From assembly GCA_043764095.1 (NCBI GenBank), contig JAYUKX010000198.1:1-64000 (forward strand): a stretch of 64,000 nucleotides of DNA, given 5' to 3'. The position numbers and the translations under genes are program-made. Source of the stretch: M3007 sp043764095. GTDB lineage: Bacteria > Bacteroidota > Bacteroidia > Chitinophagales > Saprospiraceae. Positions 52,476-61,499 of this stretch are shown in pieces. Under the pieces are notes generated by a model that worked only from the letters and a program-made list of their open reading frames with translations, was not told where the DNA came from and did no database searches. How positions within the stretch are numbered: position 1 is the stretch's first letter; the number at the start of each line of letters is the position of its first letter.

Positions 52476-53147
52476 ATGCTAGCAATTAAAAACATAAAAG
52501 AAAATTTGGCCTTGATTCAGGCTCAATATCCGAGAGGCATGAATCCAGTGCTGACAGAATCAGAGGTGCAAGCTTATGAATCCGAGATCGGCATACGCCT
52601 GCCGGAAAATATCCGCCTTTTTATCACACAAATCGGAAATGGAGGCGTGGGGCCTTTCGACGGATTAAACAGAGGCCTGAATGAATTGGGCTATTATAAA
52701 CTTCAATACGACGTGCCGTTCGACCCTGCCACGTATGCGCAAGTCAAAAAATATAATCCGGAGGTTTTCCGGCAGCGCAAGAAAGACGAGTTATTACGCA
52801 TACTGCAAATGTATGGCACCTATAAAAAAGTAGCCTCCCCAAACGGGTATCAAAAAGACATCAAAACCTTTTGGGGTATTGATCTTGCCGAAGATGAGTA
52901 TGTGGAATTTTCAAAGCCCACCGGGTGTATTCCAATCTACTATTATTCCATTAACTCGGGGCCGGTGTTTCTGATTGTCCATGCGCCGCCGCCTTACTAT
53001 GGCCAGGTATTGGGATCTCCCTTTACCGGTGAAAAGGGTGGATTGCCAAGGTTATGGGGCGGGTTCGAGGCGTTTTATGGGGAGTGGTTGGAGGCCAAGG
53101 TGCGGCGGTTTTTGTATAAAGTACAGATTAAAAATAAGTCCCTTTGA
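52476..53147 (+). CDS. SMI1/KNR4 (SUKH) family protein
   Basis: 223 residues from ATG 52476; an in-frame TTG two codons earlier is unlikely. The N-terminal region MNPVLTESEVQAYESEIGIR followed by LPENIRLFITQIGNGGVGPF is the diagnostic SUKH start: a helix, then LP..y..f....NGG.gP. The middle part (LYYKLQYDVPF-like) and the C-terminal GCIPIYYYSINSGPVFLIV also fit. SUKH proteins are frequent immunity proteins against secreted toxins and also bind diverse partners. Here the locus carries a peptidoglycan hydrolase fusion, an HExxH protein and an amphipathic protein that could be the corresponding toxins. The pairing is inference. Confidence 0.8.
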   Translation: MLAIKNIKENLALIQAQYPRGMNPVLTESEVQAYESEIGIRLPENIRLFITQIGNGGVGPFDGLNRGLNELGYYKLQYDVPFDPATYAQVKKYNPEVFRQRKKDELLRILQMYGTYKKVASPNGYQKDIKTFWGIDLAEDEYVEFSKPTGCIPIYYYSINSGPVFLIVHAPPPYYGQVLGSPFTGEKGGLPRLWGGFEAFYGEWLEAKVRRFLYKVQIKNKSL

Positions 53148-53228
53148 AATTATGACAACATACAAATTATGGTAATGATACCATCTTGATTGCTCGCATT
53201 TTCTCAAAATATCGTAACAAAATAAATA

Positions 53229-54299
53229 ATGACAAAAGCAGAATTAAAACATTTAGTCGCAAAAGAGTATCTCGAAGATGCCTTTGAAATACTTAAAAAA
53301 GCAACAGCACCTGATCCAAGGCTACATAATAGGGTTATTACGCAAAATTCAAGTTTTAGTAAATATAGCTGGGCAACCAATATTGGTACTATTTCTCGCC
53401 CGGAAGAAATAAAAGAACACGCACAGGTGGTTGATGGCTTGTTAGATACAATTGATAAAGTACCTGCTTCTTGGTTGAATGGTATACCTTTCCCCCTACA
53501 TGCAAATCACCTGCTTGAAGAAGAGCCAAATAGTTCACTTACTCCTTCTAATTCTTCCTCTTATAAATATTTATGGCTGCTTGCCGTATTAGCAGTTGTA
53601 TTGGCAGGCGTTTGGGGTGTCTCTACTTACCTTAATAAGTCAAAAGAAGTCTATTCCCAACGGATGACCATCAACTTACATGGATCGGACAGTAATACGG
53701 AAAAGCCTTTAAAAAATGGACAACTTATGATCCTATTCGAAGAAGGTAATTTTTCTAAAAAATCATCTATTTCCAATAGCGGACAAGTTTTTTTCGATTC
53801 AATACCTATTGAATTAAACCCAGTAAAATTTACATGTCAGTTGATTACGCAAGAAAAGTATAAACTGAAAGACAAAATCCAAAAATATGCTTTAGGTAAG
53901 GAAGTAAATGTCATTATTGAGAAAATGGCTGAGCAGATAAATTCATCTAATCGCAACTCCAATAATGAAACCCTTTGCCCTACTACATCACCTGATGGAG
54001 CCTCTTTGGATACAAAAATATATAAACCACACGAAAAAAGGCTAAATTATATCTGGATTACAGGAAAATGGAAAAAGGAAGATGGCAGGTGTATATGGGA
54101 AAATGGACATTTTGAAAAACTTACCCTTCGAACACATGAAGATTGTCCAACAGAGCCTCCTGCTGGAGCAGATTCTAATCCTGCGCAAGGAGAAGGAAAA
54201 CCAGGCTACTTTTGGCAACCTTCTCGATGGGTTCTTCAAGATGGAAAATGTACTTGGCGTTCAGGTAGCTGGCAAAAAAGTCAAGCGGGTCAAAATTGA
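53229..54299 (+). CDS. EAD11-like domain, TM helix and two WxxGxW repeats
   Basis: 356 residues. Residues 1-90 (LVAKEYLEDAFEILKKATAP ... IGTISRPEEIKEHAQVVD) have the pattern of effector-associated domain 11, a death-like adaptor domain of predicted bacterial conflict systems. A membrane helix follows at about 118-138 (WLLAVLAVVLAGVWGVSTYL). The extracytoplasmic part contains a beta-rich carboxypeptidase-regulatory-like stretch. It then has two tandem repeats of about 55 residues: CPTTSPDGASLD...YIWITGKWKKEDGRCIWENG and CPTEPPAGADSN...YFWQPSRWVLQDGKCTWRSG. The arrangement would link an outside sensor of some ligand to an inside effector carrying the same EAD type, such as the protein at 16994. 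Confidence 0.6.
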   Translation: MTKAELKHLVAKEYLEDAFEILKKATAPDPRLHNRVITQNSSFSKYSWATNIGTISRPEEIKEHAQVVDGLLDTIDKVPASWLNGIPFPLHANHLLEEEPNSSLTPSNSSSYKYLWLLAVLAVVLAGVWGVSTYLNKSKEVYSQRMTINLHGSDSNTEKPLKNGQLMILFEEGNFSKKSSISNSGQVFFDSIPIELNPVKFTCQLITQEKYKLKDKIQKYALGKEVNVIIEKMAEQINSSNRNSNNETLCPTTSPDGASLDTKIYKPHEKRLNYIWITGKWKKEDGRCIWENGHFEKLTLRTHEDCPTEPPAGADSNPAQGEGKPGYFWQPSRWVLQDGKCTWRSGSWQKSQAGQN

Positions 54300-54485
54300 T
54301 CTATCGTTTTTCTATGAATTACTCAACAGAGAGTATTCTAAAAAGTGTGTCAAATATAAAACGAAAGTAAATAATTTTACGCATGAAAAAAATACAAGGC
54401 AACGCACCAAAAACCACCCCACATAACCTAGATAAATAAGTATCACAACCTACCACATATTCAGCAAAAGAAAGCAAAAAACCAC

Positions 54486-54493
54486 TATCTTTG
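54486..54493 (+). promoter_or_regulatory. Bacteroidota -7 promoter element
   Basis: TATCTTTG matches TAnnTTTG and lies 16 bases before the start of the Rpn-type nuclease gene, giving a nearly leaderless transcript. No good -33 TTG is visible. Confidence 0.45.
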
Positions 54494-54509
54494 CAGCAAA
54501 TTTTATAAC

Positions 54510-55418
54510 ATGGCAAAGAAACATATTCGTTTTGATTGGGCAGCCAAGAAAATGTTGCGAGATAAAAAGAACTTCGACATTCTCGAAGGCTTCCTTTCTG
54601 AATTGCTCAAGGAGGATATCAAAATCGAAGGACTTTTGGAGAGCGAAGGCAACCAAGAGGAGGAAGATGATAAGTTTAACAGAGTCGATTTGTTTGCTGA
54701 AAACTCAAAAGGTGAGCACATCATCATCGAGATACAAAACACGAGAGCCTTAGACTATCTAATGAGAATGCTTTTTGGTACGTCAAAAGCAATCACGGAG
54801 TATTTGGAAATAGGCAAACCGTATTCCGAAATAAAGAAGGTTATTGCGGTAAGTATTATTTATTTTGGTTTGGGCAAGGGTGATGATTATATTTACGTTG
54901 GTCAAACAAAATTCACAGGGCTGCATTCAAAAAAAGAACTTGAATTAACTAAAACCCAGCAGGAATTACTCAAAAAGCCGACAATCCACGAAGCATTTCC
55001 CGAATACTACCTAATTCAAACGACAAGGTTTAACGATGTCATCAATGAACCATTGGACGAATGGATATACTTTTTTAAGAACAACGAAGTCTTAGATACC
55101 TTCAAAGCAAAAGGTATGAATGCGGTTAGAGAGAAGATGGGAGTGCACAACTTGCCCGATGAAGAAAAGATAAAATACAACCGCTTTTTGGATAATTTAC
55201 ACACAGAGGCCAGTATTGCCGATACTTTTAGAATTGAACAAGAGGAAAAAATAAAAGAAGAACGCGAAAAAGCAGAAAAGGAAGGCCAACGAAAAAAAGC
55301 AGTTGAAGTCGCTATTGAACTCATAAAATTGGGGTTGAATAATACCCAAATCGTACAGGTAACTGGCTTGGAAGCAACAGAAATTGAGGAATTACGAAAA
55401 AATACACCTTCTGTGTAA
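54510..55418 (+). CDS. Rpn family recombination-promoting nuclease / PD-(D/E)XK transposase-like
   Basis: 302 residues. N-terminal FDWAAKKMLRDKKNFDILEG followed by FLSELLKEDIKI is the signature of the PD-(D/E)XK family transposase/Rpn (YhgA-like) group. The catalytic D-(x)n-ExQ is in NRVDLFAENSKGEHIIIEIQ. The C-terminal part (EEREKAEKEGQRKKAVEVAI) is a charged helix ending in a degenerate helix-turn-helix. Such proteins are scattered in many copies in Bacteroidota genomes and promote recombination. No insertion-sequence ends are apparent around it, so it is listed as a gene rather than an IS. Confidence 0.85.
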   Translation: MAKKHIRFDWAAKKMLRDKKNFDILEGFLSELLKEDIKIEGLLESEGNQEEEDDKFNRVDLFAENSKGEHIIIEIQNTRALDYLMRMLFGTSKAITEYLEIGKPYSEIKKVIAVSIIYFGLGKGDDYIYVGQTKFTGLHSKKELELTKTQQELLKKPTIHEAFPEYYLIQTTRFNDVINEPLDEWIYFFKNNEVLDTFKAKGMNAVREKMGVHNLPDEEKIKYNRFLDNLHTEASIADTFRIEQEEKIKEEREKAEKEGQRKKAVEVAIELIKLGLNNTQIVQVTGLEATEIEELRKNTPSV

Positions 55419-55691
55419 AAACACAAAAACAATCCGAGTAAACAGATACACGCCCGAAATTGCCGCCCAAAAGCCTACACAGAGCGGCATGCGTGTGCCA
55501 CCGAAAATATAAAAGACAATAACAACGCTTCCCCCCGCCCCACGCCCGCCCAAACCGTAAATACTATAACCCTTTTCAATAATTATGTAATATTTTAGGT
55601 AGCAATAGGCGCCACCTTTGTGCCATTGTGAAAACGCGGGGCTTATGCTCCGAGTCAACATAATTACTAAATTTTAATCATTAAAAAAGAC

Positions 55692-56378
55692 ATGAAAGTA
55701 TTAGTTGTATTAACATCCCATAGTGCATTGGGAAATACCGGAGAAAAAACCGGTTTTTGGATCGAAGAATTTGCAGCCCCTTATTATGTTTTGGCCGATG
55801 CCAAAGTGGAATTGACCATCGCGTCACCCAACGGAGGCCAACCACCCGTTGACCCCAAAAGCGAATTAGCAGATGCTCAAACGCCTTCAACAGAAAGGTT
55901 CTACAAAGACCCTGTCTTGATGGATAAAGTGGCGCATTCACTCAAACTGAGCGATGTAAAGGAAGCCGATTATGATGCTGTTTTTTATCCCGGTGGTCAC
56001 GGCCCTTTATGGGATTTGGCGAATGATAAAAACTCTATTCAATTAATCGAAACGTTTTATAATCATCAAAAACCAATCGCTTTTGTGTGCCATTCGCCTG
56101 CGGCATTGGTTCATGTAAAAGCACAAAATGGGGAACCACTCGTGAAAGGTAAACACCTAACCGGTTTTTCTAATACAGAAGAAGCAGCCGTTAAATTAAC
56201 GGACATAGTGCCTTTTTTACTAGAAGATGAACTCACAAAACACGGTGCCCACTATTCCAAAGGAGCAGATTGGGCATCATACACGAAACAAGATGGGTTA
56301 CTCATTACGGGTCAAAATCCAGGTTCTTCAGAGGCCGTAGCACATCTCCTTTTAAAGACACTTGAAGGCGAAAAATAG
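55692..56378 (+). CDS. DJ-1/PfpI (Hsp31-like) class I glutamine-amidotransferase fold protein
   Basis: 228 residues. VLVVLTSHSALGNTGEKTGFWIEE matches the Hsp31/glyoxalase III-like branch. The nucleophile elbow is FVCHSPAAL with C133 and H134, and an acidic residue at E25/E26 would complete the site. FYPGGHGPLWDLA is the oxyanion loop. These proteins act as methylglyoxal glyoxalases or deglycase/chaperone-like stress proteins. The gene is monocistronic between the Rpn gene and tamB. Substrate specificity is uncertain. Confidence 0.9.
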   Translation: MKVLVVLTSHSALGNTGEKTGFWIEEFAAPYYVLADAKVELTIASPNGGQPPVDPKSELADAQTPSTERFYKDPVLMDKVAHSLKLSDVKEADYDAVFYPGGHGPLWDLANDKNSIQLIETFYNHQKPIAFVCHSPAALVHVKAQNGEPLVKGKHLTGFSNTEEAAVKLTDIVPFLLEDELTKHGAHYSKGADWASYTKQDGLLITGQNPGSSEAVAHLLLKTLEGEK

Positions 56379-56483
56379 TATAACTATTCAACGTTTTTAA
56401 GCGGAGCAGTAACCAATAAGTACCTCAAAAACCGCGTGGCAAACCCCCAAAAAACCAATGGATGCAAATGCGTGATATAAAAA

Positions 56484-59400
56484 ATGAATAAAACCCAAAC
56501 AGCAAAAAGTGCTTGGCGAAAAGGTTTCCGCATAGCACTCTACACGATTGGTAGCCTCCTGCTATTGCTCTTGCTGGCAATTTTTTCCCTTACGCTGCCG
56601 CCTGTCCAGCAGCGAATTACCAGCGAAGTACAATCATTTTTACAAGAAAAACTCCATACAAGGGTTGAAATTGGTGCTATCGGGCTGCGCTTCCCCTACC
56701 ATATTTCATTAAAAGATGTGCTGCTAGAAGATCAGCAACAGGATACACTTGTTCGGGTTGGTAAATTAGTGGTTTCCTTGGATATGTGGCAACTCCTCGA
56801 TCGCAGCATCGTGCTACAAGAGATTCAATTGGAGGATGCTGCGGTTTATCTCCATCAAAAAGACAGCGTGTATAATTTTGATTTCATCGTTAAGGCATTT
56901 GCCAATCCCGACGCGCCTCCATCCCCTACCCCATCCGGCAGTCCTTGGACATTAGCGGCAGATTTGACGACCATTCGGATTCAAAAATTGCATTTTCTGA
57001 TGCAGGATGAGGACAGCGCAACTTCCACCGAAGCCGTGATCGGATCGCTTGAAACGGTATTGCAAAAATCGGATCTGGAAAACCTCAATTTTGAGTTGGG
57101 TAAATGCGACCTGCAGGATGCCGATATCCAATACATCCAAAAGAAGCCCTTTATTGAGAGCGAAAAACCGTCACCAAGTTACAGTTTTTTCATAAAATCT
57201 GTCACAATTAACGATACCCATTTTTTATATTCGACTATCGAACAACGGGTAGAATCTCAGTTGAAAGCAGCCAATTTTGAGGATTTACACCTGAAATCGT
57301 CAGAAAACGACCTCGTTGTTCAGGCAAAGGATATTCATTTGGCCAATAGCACGATCGTCTATCGCACTCCAGAGACAATCCCTACACCGAACCACTTCAA
57401 TGCTGGCGATTTGGATTTGCGCCAAGTAAATGCCGATTTGCCCAGTTTTGCCTTTCAACATGATTCCTTATTTTTGGAAGCCAATGCCTTGTCTGGCATT
57501 GATAAAAGTGGCTTGAATATTCACGCGCTACAGGCTTCCATTCAGGTAACACCAAGTAGCATAACACTGCAACGGGTATTGGCGCATTTGAATCAAACTC
57601 GGGTGGACGGCGATGTATTGCTCCTCAAAAAAGATACGGTAAATTACGGCTTTATGCAGGTTCAATTGCGCCAACTCAAAGGTTTGGTGGGCGATTTGCT
57701 GCTGCTGTTGCCGCCGATAGATAACAAGGAATTGGCCGCATTAGAGGACATGCCCTACGAAATTTCAGGGCGGTTCAAGGGCTGGTTGGAAAACTTACAA
57801 ACCGAGCAAATTAAGTTGCAGGCAGGAACAGGCACCCGTGTTTATATCAACGGATCGCTGCAACAACTCACTACACCCAATCAGATGGGTATGCACTTGA
57901 AATTGGATCAACTGGAAAGCAACCGCACAGACTTGTTGCGATTTATGGCACTTGGAGGCACACCAATGGACAGCCTACGCCAACTACCATTGCCCAGTTA
58001 CGTCCGCACCAATGGCACTTTGGATGGCAATATGGATGCTCTTCAATTGAACCTAAAAGGGGCGATCGGAGCATTGCAAAGCGATACGACACTGGCTCCG
58101 GTGCTTGGTGTACCGCTGTTATTCGAACTCGCAGGCAGTCTTGTATCCGTCACAGACATGGACAAACTGGGTATGGATCTGACCATTCAACAGCTCGATG
58201 CGCCGCAAAACTTTTTTGCTTTTTTAGCGACCGAAGGGATCATCTTTCCCGACTTACTACAAGCAAAAGGGACCTTGAAAGGCAGCTTGTCCAATTTGCA
58301 AACAGATTTGAACATCATGGCCATCCGGGACGGGATAAGCAGCAGTGTGGCGTTTAAAGGGTTACTAAAAAACCTAAAAAATACCGATCAACTTGGTTTT
58401 GATGGCAATTTTAACGCTAATTTAGCCCGTCAAGAAATCCTTGGCTATGTGCCCGACCTGAGCCAATCCATGCAATTGCCCAATTATATACAGATGAAGG
58501 GCAATGCCAAAGGCACGGTGCAGGATGCTACAGGGAAGGTGCAAATGGGTTTGGGCAATTGGGGGAATTTGGATTTGGAAGGGACACTAAAAGACAGCAG
58601 TTATCAAATACAGGTGGTGGGTCAAAATATTGTGGTGCACCAATTGGTAAAAGACAGCGTGCTACAACCACTTAAAACGATTGGGTTTCATGCGCAACTG
58701 AATGGTACTGGGTTTAAAATTTGGGAAAGTGCCCAAATGCAATTTTCGGGCAATATAGACTCCCTAATTTGGGACAATGCTATTTTTAGAGATATAAGTC
58801 TAAAAGGCGAGGTCGATGGTAAGCAATTCAAAGGTAACTTGGTATCGACAGACGAAAGGGCTGCCATCAACGCGACAGTTGTGGGTGATTTTGAAACAGC
58901 CATTCCCGTGCTCGACGCGGATATTCGTCTTAATTGTGTCGATCTCCGCGCCTTTGGCTGGGCCAGTCGGCCTACCCATTTGTGTGGACATTTGGTGTCG
59001 CATTCGGAAGGCTTGTCTTTGGATACCCTGAAGGCAAATGTGCGCATCGAAAATCTTGATTTACAATACGATACGGTGCATGTTCAGCCGGGGGAAATGG
59101 TGCTGAATATAAGTTTGGATCAACATCAGAATCGGCTTGAAATCAATTCCGATTGGTTGAAAGGCGAGATAAAGGGCTATTTTTCGGTGGCCGATTTGCC
59201 AGAAACCTTATCCAATGTCTTTGAACAATACTTCGTGGTAGATCGGACGGTGTATGTGCCAAGGGTAAGCAGCGATTCCATTTCGGTACAGTTGGATTTC
59301 CTTCAACCGGAAATATTAACAACTGGATTAGTGCCTGGCTTGAAGGAACTGGCACCGCTGCATATAGAAGGGGCTTTGGTCGGGCAGCGCAACTACTTTA

Positions 59401-61496
59401 ACCTTCAGATGGAGGCACCCAGAATCGGGTATATGGATTGGGTAGTAGATGCCGTAAATGTCCGGTGTTATGCTGGTGATTCTTCCGCTTTATTTGTGTT
59501 GACCACGCCAAAAGTAAAAAGAGGAAAAGAGGATTTTATAGAAAATGCGGTGCTGAATGGGGCATTTGTAGCCAATAAAGCCAATGTTTCGTTCAAAGCA
59601 ACGAATAATGAAGGGCAGGAACGCTTTTTGTTAGCGGCGGCGGCCACGATCAATAGCAACACCAAAGCAACTATTGTAAAACTTTCACCGCGTCAATTAA
59701 TTGATTTTAAAGAATGGACAATTGATGCTGAAAACGAAATAAAAATAAACCCCAATGGCATCGCCGTGCAGCAGATGAACATAAGCGGCGCAGGACAATC
59801 CATATTGCTGAGCGGTGCTACCAAAACCTTACCGGGGGGCAAAACTGGACTCGACTTTGCACTGGATATTGATCGGCTGAATTACAACAATTTCGATATT
59901 TTCCTCTCCGATATAGTACAAGATTTGGGTGGCTGGGCAGAAGCACGGGTGAACATCAAAGGCCAGACGGATAATCTGCAAATATTGGGTTCCATAAAAT
60001 TGCACGAGACCTATTTTACACCAAAACAGACCAATGTCCGCTACGAATTGGGCGATACCCCACTTGAATTTACCCCAACAGGTATAGCAGTCAATAGCTT
60101 GATTTTGGTTGATCCCTTTGGTAAGTCTTTGAAAATCAATGGATCATTAACGACAACAGATTGGTCCGATATCAAAACCAACCTCCGTCTGCAAGCCGAG
60201 CAGTGGCAGGTATTAAATACGACCAGACAACAGAACCCTGTATATTTTGGAAAGTTATTCGTTTCCTTGAACGGTACTGTTCAGGGTTCTATCAGCCAAC
60301 CCGACCTCAAACTGTCGATCAAAACGGCTAAAACATCCACTTTTACCTACGTTTATGATGAAGCAACACAATCCCTCCAACATGAAGGGGTGGTGTATTT
60401 TATCCCGCCGCCTCGCGCGTATGTACGAGCGGAGATCTACGATGCGCCCGTGATTACGCAGCCATTTACACTCAGCGCAAGTATAGAAATTGATTCCAAC
60501 CTGATCGTAAACAGTGTCATCAATCCCGTTACAGGCGATAATTTTAATGGTAAAGCCAGCGGCAAACTTCAACTCGATGTATTATCCAATGGTGAAATGA
60601 CACTGGTTGGGCGGCTGGAACTGGTGCGCGGCATATACAACTATTCTTACCAGTCTATTGTGCAACGCAGTTTTGATGTGAGTACGGGTAGTGCCATTAC
60701 TTGGACTGGGGACATCGAATCGCCCGAACTGGATATAAAAGCACGGTATCGATTCAAAGCATCCCCTTTTCCCTTAGTTGCTACCCAATTGTTGGACGCA
60801 TCAGCGGATGAAACAGCGCAATATCGAACTTCACAAACCTTCTTTTTGCAAACCTCCATAGCAGGATCGGTAAAAACGCCAAATGTTGGGTTTCAATTTA
60901 TCTATCCGAAAGAAGAAAGTCAAGGAACATTGACAGCGAATTTTGGTAACCAAGAGGCCAGTTTGGTAGAAAATGCGCTCAATACGATCAATCAAGATAA
61001 AAATCGGCTCTCACGGCAGGTATTTGGGGTTTTATTGCTGCGCAATTTTATTGGAGATGAGTCCTTTGCGCTAACATCGGCCACCGGAGGAAATCCGTTG
61101 CAGTCGGGACTAACCAATTTTTTGACCAACCAAATCAACGCGCTCGCAGATCAATACCTGACTTGGATAGACATAGATTTGACGACTGGCGAGGGTACTA
61201 ACACCAATACGGCATCGGAAGAAACGGCTACAAAATATCAGTTACGGCTACAAAAATCTTTTTTTGGCGATCGGCTTACGTTCAAAATATCGGGTGGCAC
61301 CACAGTGGGCAACAGCAGCGGCGATACCCACAGCGCATTAGAAAATGCCTCAGTGGAATATGCCCTCACCCCCAATGGCGTTTTTAAGATTACTGTGTTT
61401 TCGGAACAGGGATTTGAATTGCTCAATACATCCACTAGCAACCTTCGAAATTCAGGTGCTGGTTTGATATTCACCAAAGAATTTGGCAAAAAATAA
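56484..61496 (+). CDS. tamB: TamB-like AsmA-superfamily envelope protein (DUF490)
   Basis: 1670 residues. An N-terminal membrane anchor (IALYTIGSLLLLLLLAIFSL) is followed by RITSEVQSFLQEKLHTRVEI and GLRFPYHISLKDVLLEDQQQ, the standard AsmA/TamB start. A very long beta-taco region of repeated strands follows. The C-terminal DUF490/TamB domain (about 1290-1670) includes VRGIYNYSYQSIVQRSFDVS, AQYRTSQTFFLQTSIAGSV and the final FGKK. It spans the periplasm and moves lipids or outer-membrane protein substrates with the outer-membrane partner encoded 3 bases downstream, so the two form an operon. Confidence 0.92.
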   Translation: MNKTQTAKSAWRKGFRIALYTIGSLLLLLLLAIFSLTLPPVQQRITSEVQSFLQEKLHTRVEIGAIGLRFPYHISLKDVLLEDQQQDTLVRVGKLVVSLDMWQLLDRSIVLQEIQLEDAAVYLHQKDSVYNFDFIVKAFANPDAPPSPTPSGSPWTLAADLTTIRIQKLHFLMQDEDSATSTEAVIGSLETVLQKSDLENLNFELGKCDLQDADIQYIQKKPFIESEKPSPSYSFFIKSVTINDTHFLYSTIEQRVESQLKAANFEDLHLKSSENDLVVQAKDIHLANSTIVYRTPETIPTPNHFNAGDLDLRQVNADLPSFAFQHDSLFLEANALSGIDKSGLNIHALQASIQVTPSSITLQRVLAHLNQTRVDGDVLLLKKDTVNYGFMQVQLRQLKGLVGDLLLLLPPIDNKELAALEDMPYEISGRFKGWLENLQTEQIKLQAGTGTRVYINGSLQQLTTPNQMGMHLKLDQLESNRTDLLRFMALGGTPMDSLRQLPLPSYVRTNGTLDGNMDALQLNLKGAIGALQSDTTLAPVLGVPLLFELAGSLVSVTDMDKLGMDLTIQQLDAPQNFFAFLATEGIIFPDLLQAKGTLKGSLSNLQTDLNIMAIRDGISSSVAFKGLLKNLKNTDQLGFDGNFNANLARQEILGYVPDLSQSMQLPNYIQMKGNAKGTVQDATGKVQMGLGNWGNLDLEGTLKDSSYQIQVVGQNIVVHQLVKDSVLQPLKTIGFHAQLNGTGFKIWESAQMQFSGNIDSLIWDNAIFRDISLKGEVDGKQFKGNLVSTDERAAINATVVGDFETAIPVLDADIRLNCVDLRAFGWASRPTHLCGHLVSHSEGLSLDTLKANVRIENLDLQYDTVHVQPGEMVLNISLDQHQNRLEINSDWLKGEIKGYFSVADLPETLSNVFEQYFVVDRTVYVPRVSSDSISVQLDFLQPEILTTGLVPGLKELAPLHIEGALVGQRNYFNLQMEAPRIGYMDWVVDAVNVRCYAGDSSALFVLTTPKVKRGKEDFIENAVLNGAFVANKANVSFKATNNEGQERFLLAAAATINSNTKATIVKLSPRQLIDFKEWTIDAENEIKINPNGIAVQQMNISGAGQSILLSGATKTLPGGKTGLDFALDIDRLNYNNFDIFLSDIVQDLGGWAEARVNIKGQTDNLQILGSIKLHETYFTPKQTNVRYELGDTPLEFTPTGIAVNSLILVDPFGKSLKINGSLTTTDWSDIKTNLRLQAEQWQVLNTTRQQNPVYFGKLFVSLNGTVQGSISQPDLKLSIKTAKTSTFTYVYDEATQSLQHEGVVYFIPPPRAYVRAEIYDAPVITQPFTLSASIEIDSNLIVNSVINPVTGDNFNGKASGKLQLDVLSNGEMTLVGRLELVRGIYNYSYQSIVQRSFDVSTGSAITWTGDIESPELDIKARYRFKASPFPLVATQLLDASADETAQYRTSQTFFLQTSIAGSVKTPNVGFQFIYPKEESQGTLTANFGNQEASLVENALNTINQDKNRLSRQVFGVLLLRNFIGDESFALTSATGGNPLQSGLTNFLTNQINALADQYLTWIDIDLTTGEGTNTNTASEETATKYQLRLQKSFFGDRLTFKISGGTTVGNSSGDTHSALENASVEYALTPNGVFKITVFSEQGFELLNTSTSNLRNSGAGLIFTKEFGKK

Positions 61497-61499
61497 GGT

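Noticed and set aside
54510..55418. insertion sequence
   Set aside because: The Rpn/PD-(D/E)XK protein resembles transposases, but no terminal inverted repeats or target duplications were found beside it.
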